Below the pieces are notes generated by a model that was not told the DNA's origin, searched no databases, and saw only the letters and a program-made list of their open reading frames with translations. Shown in pieces: positions 1 through 11,316 of a DNA stretch of 64,000 bases (positions are counted from its first letter, which is position 1; every line of letters begins with the position of its first letter). The DNA lies in the NCBI GenBank assembly GCA_964017185.1, contig OZ024875.1, forward strand, positions 24,685,456-24,749,455, written 5' to 3'. Origin of the DNA: Rugalucina vietnamica. Lineage: Eukaryota > Mollusca > Bivalvia > Lucinida > Lucinidae. Position numbers and translations under genes: made by a program.

Positions 1-376
1 TATGTTTGGGTTAAAGGTCTGGTCATACTCATTCATAATCAGTAAAAAGTATAAAATGGGCCCGCGTCCCCGATGCACATACCAAGTTTCGTGGAAATCG
101 GCCCATTGGTTCAGGAGAAGAAGATTTTTAAAGATTTTTGCTATTTATAGCCATGGCGGCCATCTTGGTCATGTAACCTGGACCATTTATATAAACTTTC
201 GTTCCCCCTTCCTAAGGATGCTCCACATGAAGTTTGGCTTTGATTGGCCAAGCGGTTTCAGAGGAGAAGATCTTTGAAATTGTGGACGGACGACGACAAT
301 GGAAGACGGATGGACGCCGGAGCATGGCCATCCTATAAGCTCACCTTGTGAGCCTTCGGCTCAGGTGAGCTAAAAA
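1..376 (+). mobile_element. GCTCACC-family element, 3' end only
   Basis: This is the last ~375 bp of a dispersed element whose 5' part is cut by the window edge. It shows the family phrases in order: the 'gccatggcggccatcttggt' block, 'atgctccacatgaagtttgg', an acidic CGACGACG-rich stretch, then the terminal hairpin (AGCTCACC...GGTGAGCT with GAGCC/GGCTC inner stem) followed by TAAAAA. The same blocks recur in the same order at least nine more times in the window. Its open frames are by-products of repeat sequence and not genes. Confidence 0.85.
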
Positions 377-1080
377 TACCAACTGAGTGTCGAGATACAA
401 GGCAAAATCACTGAACCATGAAATTAGGTCACAGTGACGTAAGAATACTTCTGGGTCAAAAGTCTTGTCATATGCAAACATATCGTGGAAACAGTAGGTT
501 CATATACCAATAGAGTGCAGAGATATAAGGCAAAATCACTGAACCGTGAAATTAGGTCATAATGACCTAGGACTACTTTAGGGTCAAAAGTCTTGTCATA
601 TACAAACAAAGTGTGAAAGAAGTTTGTTCATAAACCAATTGAGTGCCGAGATATAAGGTAAAATCACTGAACCATGAAATTAGGTCAAAGTGCCGATCAG
701 TATATTGGGGTCAAAGGTCTGGTAATTCTCACTCATAATCTGAAAAAAGTATGAAAATGTACTTATTGAGTGTCGAGATATAAGGCAAAATCACTAAACC
801 GTAAAATAAGGTCACAGCGACCTATAAGTATATTGGGGTCAAAGGTCTGGTCATACTCACTTATAATCTGAAAGAAGTATGAAAATATACTAATTGAGTG
901 TCAAGATATAAGGCAAAATCAATGAACCATAAAATTAGGTCACAGTGACATATAAGTTTACTGGGGTCAAAGGCCTGGTCACACTCACTCATAATCTGAA
1001 AGAAGTACGCAAATATACTAATTGAGTGTCAAGATATAAGGCAAAATCACTGAACCATGGAAAGTAGGTCAACTGACCCT
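377..1080 (+). repeat. ~125 bp tandem satellite with palindromic hormone-receptor-like sites, array A
   Basis: About six diverged head-to-tail units of 120-130 bp. Each has 'gagtgtcgagatataaggc', 'aaaatcactgaaccatgaaa', an inverted hexamer AGGTCA-N3-TGACCT or a one-base variant, and 'ggggtcaaaggtctggtcat'. The palindrome is perfect at about 555-569 (AGGTCATAATGACCT) and imperfect in other units. Arrays B (about 6590-6950) and C (about 8128-9290) are the same satellite. Confidence 0.85.
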
Positions 1081-1129
1081 TATCGTCATGACACACAAGT
1101 CAGTGTCACAAAGTTAAAAGATGAATGAC

Positions 1130-1940
1130 CAAACATCTTTTTGTTTCTATTAAGAAATAAAAAGAAATTCAGGGAGAACAAGATTTTGACCTCTAGCCCC
1201 ACCCCCCTGACTCGGACCCAGAGGTCCGATGTCATGGAACCTAAAGTGTATGAAGTATGAATGCTTTATGATAAGTTGTTGTCAAGATATGGACTCTTTG
1301 TAAACATACACAGCAGTACATCCATTTTTATAGTGTTCTAGTTTTTAACCTGTAGCCCCACCCCCCAGGCATGGACGCAGGGATCCGATGCCATGAAATG
1401 AAACTCAACCCTACTGGGTACCTTTGGTCCAATTATGAAAGCCCTCTGATACAAGGTTTTCAAGATATAGACTTTTAGAATACTATATCACAGAAAAGCC
1501 ATTATTATTAATGGTGTTCTAGGTTTTAACCTCTAGCCCCACCCCCTGACATGGACCCAGGGATCCTATGCCATGGAATGAAAGCTGACCCTACAGGGTG
1601 CCAATGGCCCAAGTATCAATGCTTTCTGATGAGTGGTTGTCAAGATATGGACTTCTAGAAACCTTTAACATAAGAATAGCCATTTTTGAACATGTTCTAG
1701 ATTTTAACCTCCAGCCCCACCCCCTGGCCTGGACCAAGGAGCCCGATGCCATGGAATGAAAGCTAACCCTACACGGTATCTATGGTCCAAGTATGAATGC
1801 TTTCTGATGAGTAGTTGTCAAGATATGGACTTCTAGAAAACTTAAACGAAAGTGTGACGCGCACGCGCATGGGGACGGGAACGTGCACGACCAGGGTGAC
1901 TGCAATAGCTCTATGCACTTCATACAATCGAGCTCATGAA
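1130..1940 (+). repeat. ~175 bp tandem repeat with CCCCACCCCC core and its 3' terminal segment
   Basis: Four units each carry 'ttctagattttaacctctag', a CCCCACCCCC run, 'catggacccagggatccgat', 'gccatggaatgaaagctgac' and 'gttgtcaagatatggacttc'. The array ends in a segment rich in ACGCGCACG, followed by 'gcaatagctctatgcactt'. The same array and end occur at 9370-11316, where the element ends GTCGAGCTAAAAA, so this is the repetitive tail of a second dispersed element family. Confidence 0.8.
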
Positions 1941-2084
1941 CAAAGTCAATGGACCATGATATATAGATCAAGGACACCAGGTCAAGGTTTGTGCTGGAAG
2001 GGTATATCAAGGGCAATTACTATGCAAGGTTTCACACTCACAGATATCACTGATGCAGAGAAAACCAAACTTCGATGTAACAAG

Positions 2085-2160
2085 TAGCCCAAGGGCAACG
2101 ATCGCTCACCTGAGAGTCAACAAGTACAGTCACTGGACAAAGTGAATTTTCTTCTTCTTT
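2085..2160 (+). repeat. Start-type boundary of a related element (GTAGCCCAAGGGCAACG type)
   Basis: The block GTAGCCCAAGGGCAACGATC, then GCTCACCTGAGAG, 'tcaacaagtacagtcactgg' and 'acaaa' recurs at 47471-47526 and, worn down, at 46679-46730. It resembles the 5' boundary of the GCTCACC family with a different first 20 bases. Only this edge is supported here. The following T-rich tract leads directly into the next element copy. Confidence 0.6.
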
Positions 2161-3896
2161 TTTTGTTTTTTTTTTACCCTAAATGGGTATGACGGCCATC
2201 TTGGTAATGTTTCAGGTCTAGGGCTGCAATAGTTACCATAGGATCATTGGTCCTGTAAACGCTTACCTGAGACCTAGTTGTCACTTTTCACCATGTTTCC
2301 ATGTTTGCCTATGTTTCCAAAATTGACCTTGACCTAAATTAATCACATACCTTCATCTACTCTATTAGTTGTTTGCATCTACCACTTTTCAGGTCTCAGG
2401 CTGCATTTAGTTTACAAAATATCCAGTTTTCACTTTTTCCCATGTAAAAGCCTATGTTTCCAAAATAGGTCAAGGTCATCCTACGGTCATCATTTTATCA
2501 AACTATGATGGACTGGAGTCCCAAATGCTACATACCAAGTTTCTAAAAATCAGCCTGCCGGTTCTGGAGAAGAAGATTTTTGAGTGTTTTTTACCATATA
2601 TGGGCACGGTCGCCATCTTGGTCATTAGACCTAGATTTCGGGATCAAACTTTTGTTAACTCTACCCAGGGATGCTCCACATAAAATTTCAGTTTGATTGG
2701 CCATGCGATTTCAGAGAAGAAGATCTTTGAAAAGTGTGTATAGACGACAGATCGGCCAAGGTCAAGAGATGACCTTGACCTAAATTAATCACATACTTTC
2801 ATTAGTTGTTTCGCATCTACCACTTTTCATGTCTCAGGCTGCAATAGTTTTCAAAAAATCCATATTTTTCACTTTTTCCCATGTAAAAGCCTATGTTTCC
2901 CAAATTGACCTTGAGGTTAAATAGGTCAAGGTCATCCTAGGATCATTAGTTAATCAAACTACGATGGGCTGGAGTCCCAAATGCTACATACCAAGTTTCG
3001 TGAAAATCGGCCTGCCCGTTTTGGAGAAGATTTTTGAGTGGTTTTTACCATATATGGGCGTGGTGGCCATCTTGGTCATGTGACCCAGATTTCGCGATCA
3101 AATTTTCGTCCCCACTACCCAGGGATGCTCCACATAAAATTTCACTTTGATTGGCCAAGCGGTTTCAGAGAAGAAGATCTTTGAAAAGTGTGTATAGACG
3201 ACAGATCAGCCAAGGTCAAGAGATGACCTTGGCCTAAATTAATCACATTCTTTCATTAGTTGTTTTGCATCTACCACTTTTCATGTCTCAGGCTGCAATA
3301 GTTTTCAAAAAATCCATATTTTTGACTTTTTCCCATGTAAAAGCCTATGTTTCCAAAATTGACCCTGAGGTTAAATAGGTCAAGGTCATCCTAGGATCAT
3401 TAGTTAATCAAACTACGATGGGCTGGAGTCCCAAATGCTACATACCAAGTTTCGTGAAAATCGGCCTGCCCGTTTTGGAGAAGATTTTTGAGTGGTTTTT
3501 ACCATGGTCATGTGACCCAGATTTCGCGATCAAATTTTCGTCCCCACTACCCAAGGATGCTCCACATAAAATTTCACTTTGATTGGCCAAGCGGTTTCAG
3601 AGTTGAAGATCGTTGAAAAGTGTGTATGGACAACAGACCCTTCAAGGTCAAGAGATGACCTTGGCCTAAATTAATCACATACCTTCATCTACTCCATTAG
3701 TTGTTTGCATCTACCACTTTTCAGGTCTCAGGCTGCAATAGTTTTCAAGAAATTGCAATTTTCCGCTTTTCGTCTTATAAGTCAATGGAAACTTTAAATT
3801 GCCATAGCAACCAAAGTAGTGAGACAAAGACAATAAAAAACACAAACTTTGTATATGCTAATATCATAAGCATGTATGCAAAGTTTCAGCTTCATC

Positions 3897-4855
3897 CACC
3901 TTGGGAAAACCTCACTAAGGGGGTCCCTCAGGGTTCTATATTAGGCCCCTTACTTTTTAATGTATTCATCAACGACATATTTTATATTGTTGAAAAATGT
4001 TCACTATATAATTATGCAGATGATAACACCCTTGCTTATATTCACAAAAAAATAGAAATTCTGCATCAAGTGTTAGTCAAGGAAAGTCTTTCATTGATTC
4101 AGTGGTTTGAAAATAATCTCATGAAAGCAAATCCTGATAAGTTTCAGGCTATTTGTGTTGGTAAAAGAACTTTTGATGCTATTACATCATTTCAACTGGG
4201 TAACACTAAGATTACATGTGAGGACAAGGTTTCTCTGCTAGGTGTAACTTTAGATGTTCAATTGAATTTTAAGGACCATATATCTCAAATTTGTACTAAA
4301 GCATCTCAGCAGCTAGCTGTTCTTAAGCGCATAGGAAAGTTTTTAACTAAACAAGGCAAATTAATGATTTATAAATCTTTCATAATGTCAAATTTTAATC
4401 ATTGTCCAATAGTATGGCATTTTTGCAATCAGTCAAGTGCAAATAAGATGGAGAAGATCCAGGAGAGGGCCCTCAGATTCATCTGTGATGATTTTGAGTC
4501 TCCTCTGCCGGATCTTCTACAACAAAATGGAGTACTACCTCTGCATATCAGCAGAATGAAACTTATGGCTGGGGAAGTTTTTAAAATTGTTAACAACATA
4601 CATGTAGCTCCATCCTATTTGCATGACTTGATAAGTCTTAAGTCCTCTCCCTATGATTTCAGATCTGAGAAGCAGGCACAGATCCCTCGTATAAACAGTA
4701 CCAGGTACGGCTTAAGGAGCTTCCGGTATGAGGCGGCCCGGATCTGGAACAGCCTCCCAAATGAGTTGAGATTGGCAGAATCTTATCCTCAGTTCCGGAG
4801 GCTGCTCCGGGCCTGGGACGGACTCAACTGTAAGTGTCCTTCTTGTTCTGCCTGA
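3897..4855 (+). pseudogene. Reverse transcriptase, C-terminal half (LINE)
   Basis: Partial RT of a non-LTR retrotransposon, which would copy element RNA into DNA at a nicked target. The frame is open for ~319 codons from the truncation to a TGA. Visible motifs are GVPQGSILGPLLFN (RT block with palm/finger turn), then YADDNTL, the catalytic Asp pair, about 40 residues later. Further on are a thumb region with HCPIVWHFC, KIQERALRFI, and a C-terminal RSFRYEAARIWNSLPNELR block typical of invertebrate LINE proteins. The endonuclease and the first RT blocks are missing because of 5' truncation, so the copy is dead although the remaining frame has no internal stop. That suggests a fairly recent insertion. 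An upstream in-frame ATG at 3701 belongs to the surrounding repeat and is not the true start. Confidence 0.85.
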
Positions 4856-5492
4856 TTTCTTATTTTGAAAATTCTTTGTTCAGTTTTATTTTATTCTTTG
4901 TTTCATTTTTTACTTGTGTTACGTTCTTTCCATTTTCATTCAGTTATGTCTAAAACCCAAAATTTTTATGTATCATTTTCTTATTTTACAGGTTGCTGAG
5001 ACCTGGGATGCTTTGTCCCACAGTTTCCTTTGATTAAATTTTTTAGATTTCTCCCTCCTCCCCTTTTTGGCCCTTTTTGGTCCTTGTCTGTAAGGAGCTA
5101 CTGTGGGAGCCTACCCTTTGTGGTCTCCTTGCTGACACCAAATTTAACTTTATTTTGACTTGCACTTATTTTAAGTTTTCGTTTTTGAGCAAAGGTAACC
5201 ATTGGGATCCAGGCATCTTTGTCTCTATAAACATTTCAAATAACTATATGTGTTATTATTATATTAATTTTAAAAAATACAACAATTTACTTGCCGTGAT
5301 ATAAAAGTACTTCCTATTATCTATGATTCATCTTGTAAATAATCATGTTTATATACATGTGCATGCTGTGATATACTCTGTTACTTTTAATTTTTTTACA
5401 TATGTTTGTCGAAATAAAAGCCCTACTGGGCTTATGTTGTAGTTAATCATATTCGACGTTAAATAAAGTTTCTATGTCTATGTCTATGTCTA
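3897..5492 (+). mobile_element. 5'-truncated non-LTR retrotransposon (CR1/Jockey-like)
   Basis: The insertion interrupts the GCTCACC-family module. The left flank 'cagcttcatccacctt' and right flank 'accttacagcttctgag' rejoin into the module text seen elsewhere (about 5810 and 38630), with a short ACCTT-type target duplication. The element lacks its 5' end (endonuclease and front half of RT). It contains the RT frame, a ~600 bp T-rich 3' region and ends in a (TCTATG)n tail at about 5465-5492. Such a microsatellite tail is usual for CR1-group LINEs. The superfamily is judged from RT motifs and tail; an exact clade cannot be given. Confidence 0.75.
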
Positions 5493-6589
5493 CCTTACAG
5501 CTTCTGAGAAGAAAATTTTTGAATATTTTTTCGAAAGTTTACCCTTTACGTTGCTAGTAAGCAACCAAACGAATAAAGCGATTTTGACAAAAGTTGCCTA
5601 AAATGGGGAGGACTACTCAATAAACATTTATGTAAAAACAAAATTTCAATATCCTCAATGAAACGGCAGAAATTGCAAATTTCCACTTTTTGCCTTATAA
5701 GTCAATGGAAACTTCAAGTTACCATAGCAACCAAAGTAGTTGGACAAAGACAATAAAAAACACAAACTTTGTACAGGCTAATGTCATAAGCATGTATGCT
5801 AAATTTCAGCTTCATTACCAATACTGCTTCTGAGAAGAAGATTTTTGAATATTTTTTCCGAAAATTTACCCTTTATGTTGCTATAGCAACAAAACGAATA
5901 AAGTGATTTTTACAAAAGTTGCCTTAAACGTGAAGGACTACTCAATAAACATTTATGTAAAAACAAAATTCAAATATCCCCAGCCTGACAATGGAAAATG
6001 CCAATTTCCACTTTTTCTCCATACAAGTCAATAGAAACTTCAAGTTGCCATAGCAACCAGAGTTCTTATCCGATCGAAATAAAAAACACAAATATTCGTT
6101 CCCCCCACCTGTAGATGCTATATGTGAAATATGAAAAGATTTGGCCTGGCAGCTTCAGAGGAGAAGTCGTTTGAAAATGTTGACGATGGACGAAGACGAC
6201 GACCATGCACGGACGCCGGCTCGACTACTACACTATAAGCTCACCTTGTGAGCCTTTGGCTCAGGTGATCTAAAAACCGAACTTCAATGTAAAAATTAAC
6301 AAATTCAATGGACCGTGAAATATAGGTCAAGGGCACCAGCTATATCGCATCCTGCTATAAAAATACTGGCAAATGCAACCAAAAGTATAGGACCCAAATG
6401 TATCTTTATTCACTTTTTTATTACAATTAGAAAAACCCTTTTTTATTTTTAACATCAGATAATCACAACAACTATAAGAGCTGTCGCAGGACAGCACACT
6501 CGACGGCTTCTGACCTTTGTCAAAACATAAGGCCAAACCTGACCTGTAACCCAAAGCATTATGCTCATACATCTCTTTTGGCAAAATCA

Positions 6590-6950
6590 CTGAACCATGA
6601 AAGTTAATAATAACTACCTAAGATTTAAAGGTCTCACTCATATTGTGAAAGAAGTGTGTTCATATACCAACTGAGTGCCAAAATATAAGGCAAAATCACT
6701 GAACTGTGAAATAAGGTCACACTGACCTATAAGTACTACAGGGTCAAAGGTATACTTACTCATAATATGAAAAATATGATCATATACCCATTGAGTGTTG
6801 AGATATAAAGCAAAATCACTGAACCATGAAATTAGGTCATAGTGACCTATAAATATGTTTGGGTTAAAGGTCATACTCATTCATAATCAGAAAGAAGTAA
6901 AATTACCAACTGAGTGTTGAGATATAAGGCAAAGTCATTGAACCATGAAA
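6590..6950 (+). repeat. ~125 bp satellite with inverted AGGTCA sites, array B
   Basis: Three units of the satellite described at 377-1080. Perfect AGGTCA-N3-TGACCT palindromes lie near 6714 (AGGTCACACTGACCT) and near 6836 (AGGTCATAGTGACCT). The array is broken at about 6950 by the next element and resumes after it at 8127 with 'ttaggtcacagtgacac'. The two arrays were therefore one before the insertion. Confidence 0.8.
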
Positions 6951-8126
6951 CTAGAAATGCGTGTTTGTAAAACACTATGCCCCCAACTGTATGTTTGTCC
7001 CTAAACTGGCAGTTTGTATGATCATTTATTTCATTCGAATGAAGTGAAATTTAATTTTCTGAAGTAGCTGTTCGGTTGCCTCTGTTTTGACCTCGATCAA
7101 GAAACAGAATGTAAGTTTTTTTTGCAGGCGGCAAGAAATGGAGTAAAGATTTCAAAATGAAGTTATTTTGTCAAAATTTGATGGAAAATGCTCAAAAAAT
7201 TAATCAGGTGATCTTCTCCTCAGCCCCAACCAATTTAACAAATATGAAGGCTCTAGCTCAAATACTTTTTTAGATATCTTGCACACAAGATTTTCAAATT
7301 TTGTTTTCAAAGGGACATAACTCCAAAAAGGGGCATAACTTGGACATGACAAAAAATATGTGTCATTTTTTCATGTCAGAGGAAATGGTATATGAAATTT
7401 CAAATCCCTAGCATTCACTGTTCAAAAGTTTCAATTTTCACCGAAAAGTGGAAAAAATCAATCAAAATTCAAAATTCCTTATTTTTGTCAAAATTTGATA
7501 GAAAACTCTCAAAGTTAATCAGGTCATCTACTCCTCAGCTCCAACGAGTATACCGAATATGAAGGCTCTAGCTCAAATACTTTTTGAGATATCTTCAAAT
7601 TTTGTATCCAAAGGGACATAACTCAGAAAAGAGGCATAACTTGGACATAAAAAAAATATGGGTCAACTATTTTTACATGAGGAATCTGTCTATGAAATTT
7701 CAAAACCCTAGCTTTCACCGTTCAAAAGTTTCAAATTTCACCAAACAGTGGAAAAATCAATCAAAATTCAAAATTCAGTATTTTTGTCAAATTTTGACGG
7801 AAAGTTCTCAAAAGTTGATCAGGTCATCTACTCCTCAGCCCCAACAATTATATCAAATTTGAAGGCTCTAGCTCAAATATTTTTTTTAGATATTTTGCAC
7901 ACAAGATTTTCAAATTTTGTTTTCAAAGGGACATAACTCAGAAAAGGGGCATAACTCAGACAAGAAAAAAAATATGGGTCAACTATTTTTTCATGAGGAA
8001 TACACATATGAAATTTCAAATCCCTAACATACACCATTCAGAAGTTAACGGACGCACACACACACAGACACATAGACAAGCCGAAAGCAATATGCCCTTC
8101 CAACTTTTTCAAAGTTGGGGGCATAA
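6951..8126 (+). mobile_element. Element with ATGCCCCCAACT / AGTTGGGGGCAT ends
   Basis: The 12 bp ATGCCCCCAACT at 6979-6990 is the exact inverse of AGTTGGGGGCAT at 8113-8124. The right end also forms a hairpin (CCAACTTT-TTC-AAAGTTGG). Inside are three ~300 bp tandem modules with 'ctcctcagccccaac', 'gaaggctctagctcaaatac' and 'aaagggacataactc'. The copy sits inside the hormone-site satellite, which continues on both sides (…ccatgaaa / ttaggtcacag…). No protein gene is visible; it is non-autonomous. Confidence 0.7.
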
Positions 8127-9290
8127 TTAGGTCACAGTGACACAGGAATACTTTTCGGTCAAAGGTCTTGTCATACACAAACATATCGTGAAAGAAGTAT
8201 GTTCATATACTAATTGAGTGCTAAGATATAAGGGAAAATCACTGAGGGGCGTTCGGAAAGTTCGGAAGATTGTGTCCTAACTCACATAGTTTTCATAGAC
8301 TATTAGTATAACAAAATAAAATAGACCCATTTTAACTTCAACATTTCTGCTTTTAATTCTGTAAAAACCAGCATGATGTATGAAGACACATAAAAAATAT
8401 GTGCAATACAAATGCCTATGGTATAGACACCCGGAGCACACCAACGTCATTTCGACAATACGTCAAACGTTATTCAGATCCAGGGAACGCCCCTATGACT
8501 ACTTTAGGGTCAAAGGTCTTGTCATACGCAAACATAGTGTGAAAGAGGTTTGTTCATAAACCAATTGAGTGCCAAGATATAAGGCAAAATCACTGAACCA
8601 TGAAATTAGGTCATAGTGACCTATAAGTACGCTTGGGTTAAAGGTCTGGTCATACTCATTTATAATCTGAAAGCATTAAGAAAAAATACCAACTGAGTGT
8701 CGAGATATAAGGCAAAAATCACTGAAACATGAAATTATGTCACAGTGACATAGGAATACTTCAGGGTCAAAGGTCTTGTCATACACAAACATATCGTGAA
8801 AACAGTATGTTCATATACCAATTGAGTGCCGAGATATAAGGCAAAATCACTGAACCATGAAATTAGGTCATAATGACCTAGGACTACTTTAGGGTCAAAG
8901 ATCTTGTCATACGCAAACATAGTGTGAAAAAAGTTTGTTCATAAACCAATTGCGTGCCGAGATAAAAGGCAAAATCACAGAACCGTGAAATTAGGTCACA
9001 GTGACCTGTAAGTATATTGGGGTCAAAGGTCTGGTCATACACACTCATAATCTAAAAAAAGTATGAAAATATACTAATTGAGTGTCAAGATATAAGGCAA
9101 AATCACTGAATCATGAAATTAGGTCACAGTGGCCTATAAGTATATTGGGGTCAAAGGCCTGGTCATACTCTCATAATCTGAAAGAAGTAAGAACATATAT
9201 CAATTGAGTGTCAAGATATAAAGCAAAATCACTGAACCATGGAAAGTAGGTCAACCGACCCTTACTGTCATGACACACAAGTCAGTGTTG
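8127..9290 (+). repeat. ~125 bp satellite with inverted AGGTCA sites, array C
   Basis: About eight units of the same satellite, interrupted by a 250 bp MITE at 8245-8494. Perfect AGGTCA-N3-TGACCT palindromes occur near 8607, 8864 and 8993. The array ends where 'ggaaagtaggtcaaccgacc' leads into the CCCCACCC repeat, the same junction as at 1060-1140. Satellite and CCCCACCC array are therefore parts of one larger repeated block. Confidence 0.8.
8245..8494. mobile_element. 250 bp MITE with AGGGGCGTTC terminal inverted repeats
   Basis: AGGGGCGTTC at 8245-8254 is the exact inverse of GAACGCCCCT at 8485-8494. The sequence between is unrelated to the satellite that flanks it on both sides. No coding capacity. 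The satellite seems to have lost part of a unit at the insertion, so a target duplication is not clear and the superfamily is left open. Confidence 0.7.
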
Positions 9291-9369
9291 CAAAGTCAAA
9301 AGATGAATGACCAACCATCTTCCTAAGTTGGGTCTATCAAGAAATAAAAAGAAGAAGAAAAATATGGAG

Positions 9370-11316
9370 TTCTAGATTTTGACCTCTAGCCCCACCCCCC
9401 TGACTCTGATCATGAGGTCCGATGTCATGGAACCTAAAGTGTATAAAGTATGAACGCTTAATGATAAGTTGTTGTCACGACATGGACGCCTTGTAAAAGC
9501 TACACAGCAGTACATCTATTTTTACAGTGTTCTAGTTTTTAACCTCTAGCCCTACCCACCAGGCATGGACCCAGAGATCCGATGCCATGAAATGAAACTC
9601 AACCCTACAGGGTACCTATGGTCTGAGTATGAAGACCCGCTGATAAAAGGTCTTCAAGATATAGACTTCTAGAAAACAATATCACAGACCAGAGGACGCT
9701 CACCTGAAGCCTGATCTTGGAGTATTAAGTCATCATGAAATGACCTTGACCTTGAATACTCACACACCTTTATTGACTTCATAAGTTGTCTGCATCTGCA
9801 AAGTTTCAGGTCTCAGGCTGCAATAGTTTCCAAACCCAGTGATTTCTGAGAAAACCATAATTTTAATTTTGATATTTAAATGACCTGGGGTCAAGGTCAA
9901 GAAATTACCTTGGCCTTCATTAATTACTTACCTTCATTGACTCCATTAGTTGTCTGCATCTAGCAACTTTCAGGTCTCAGGCTGCACCAGTTTCCAAAAT
10001 ATCCACTGTTTTTGCCTTTTCCCATGTAAAAGCCTATGTTTCCAAAATTGACATTGCCGTAAAATAGGTCAAGGTCATCCTAGGGTCATTATTTCAACAA
10101 ACTATGATGGGCTGGAGTCCCAAATGCTACATACCAAGTTTCGCGTAAATCGGCCAGCCGTTTCTGGAGAAGAAGATTTTTGAGTGGTTTTTACCATAGT
10201 TGGGCATGGCAGCCATCTTGGTCATGTGACCCGAATTTCGGGATCAAACTTTTGTTCCCCCTATCCATAGACGCTCCACTTTGATTGGCCAAGCAGTTTC
10301 AGAGAAGAAGATCTTTGAAAAGTGTGTATGGACAACAGACTGGCCAAGGTCAAGAGATGACCTTGACCTAAATTAATCACATACCTTCATCTACTCCATT
10401 AGTTGTTTGCATTTACCACTTTTCAGGGGTCAGGCTGCAATAGTTTTCAAAAAATCCATAGTTTTCATTTTTTCCCATGTAAAAGCCTATGTTTCCAAAT
10501 TTGACCTTGCCGTAAAATAGGTCAAGGTCATCCAAGGGTCATCATTTTATCAAACTATGATGGGTTGAAGTCCCCGATGCTACATACCAAGTTTCATGGA
10601 AATTGGCCCACCGGTTCTGAAGATTTTTGAGTGGTTTTTACCATATATGGGCGTGGCGGCCATCTTGGTCATGTGACCAAGATATCGCGATCAAAATTAC
10701 AATGCCACTACCCAAGAAGGCTCCACATAAAATTTCAACGAGATCGGCCAAGAGAAGAAGATTTTTGAAATTGTGGAAGACGACGACGGACAACTGACGA
10801 CGGACGGACGCCGGATCATGGCCATCCTATAAGCTCATCTTGTGAGCCTTCGGCTCAGGTGAGCTAAAAAGCCATTATTATGAATGGTGTTCTAGATTTT
10901 AATCTCTAGCCCCACCCCCTGGCATGGGCCCAGGAATCTGATGCCATGGAATAAAAGCTGACCCTACAGACTGTCAATGGCCCAAGTTCTGATGAGTGGT
11001 TGTCAAGACATGGACTTCTAGAAAACTTCGACACAAGAATGGCCATTTTTGAAAGTGTTCTAGATTTTAACCTCCAGCCCCTGCCCCTGGCCTGGACCCA
11101 GAGGCCCAATGCCATGGAATGAAAGCTAACCCTACAGGGTATCTATGGTCCAAGTATGAATGCTTTCTGATGAGTGGTTGTCAAGATATGGACAGTAAAA
11201 TTCTAGGAAACTTTAACGCAAGTGTGACGCGCACGGGAACGCACACGCGCACGGGAACGTGGACAACCGGGGTGACTGCAATAGCTCTATGCACTTAGTG
11301 CAGTCGAGCTAAAAAT
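9370..11316 (+). repeat. ~175 bp CCCCACCC tandem repeat array, second copy, split by an insertion
   Basis: Units at about 9380, 9540, 10890 and 11060 match the array at 1130-1940. The array is interrupted at 9688-10868 by a GCTCACC-family element. It ends with GTGACGCGCACG-type sequence, then 'gcaatagctctatgcactta', 'gtgcagtcgagctaaaaa'. The last 35 bp form an imperfect hairpin followed by TAAAAA, the same terminal style as the GCTCACC family. Confidence 0.8.
9688..10868 (+). mobile_element. GCTCACC-family element, compact full-length copy
   Basis: A complete ~1.18 kb copy. It starts ACCAGAGGACGCTCACCTGA and ends with the terminal hairpin and CTAAAA. An empty version of the same target is in this window at about 1485-1507 ('atcacagaaaagccatta'), while the filled site reads 'atcacaga' + element + 'agccatta'. 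This fixes both element ends within two or three A residues and shows at most a 1-3 bp target duplication. Two ~450 bp modules with the 'aataggtcaaggtcatcc' motif lie inside. Confidence 0.85.

Larger units (their letters stand above)
2241..6276 (+). mobile_element. GCTCACC-family element, long copy split by a LINE
   Basis: The 5' boundary is GGATCATTGGTCCTGTAAACG (worn version of GGACCAATGGTCC). The 3' end is the terminal hairpin at about 6238-6270, here with GGTGATCT instead of GGTGAGCT, so the hairpin is mispaired. The interior holds three repeats of a ~450 bp module (starting about 2330, 2765 and 3215) carrying 'aataggtcaaggtcatcct' and 'gggctggagtcccaaatgct'. A different module type follows (about 3750-6150) with 'cttttttgccttataagtca'-like and GTTGCCATAGCAACC blocks. 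A retrotransposon is inserted at about 3897-5492. Confidence 0.75.

Noticed and set aside
2..277. 91-codon frame and similar frames in other GCTCACC copies (for example 42238-42459 and 44818-45006) with shared protein text.
   Set aside because: The shared text follows from repeat DNA identity. Frames start and stop at unrelated points and copies are shifted freely, so there is no sign of selection on protein.
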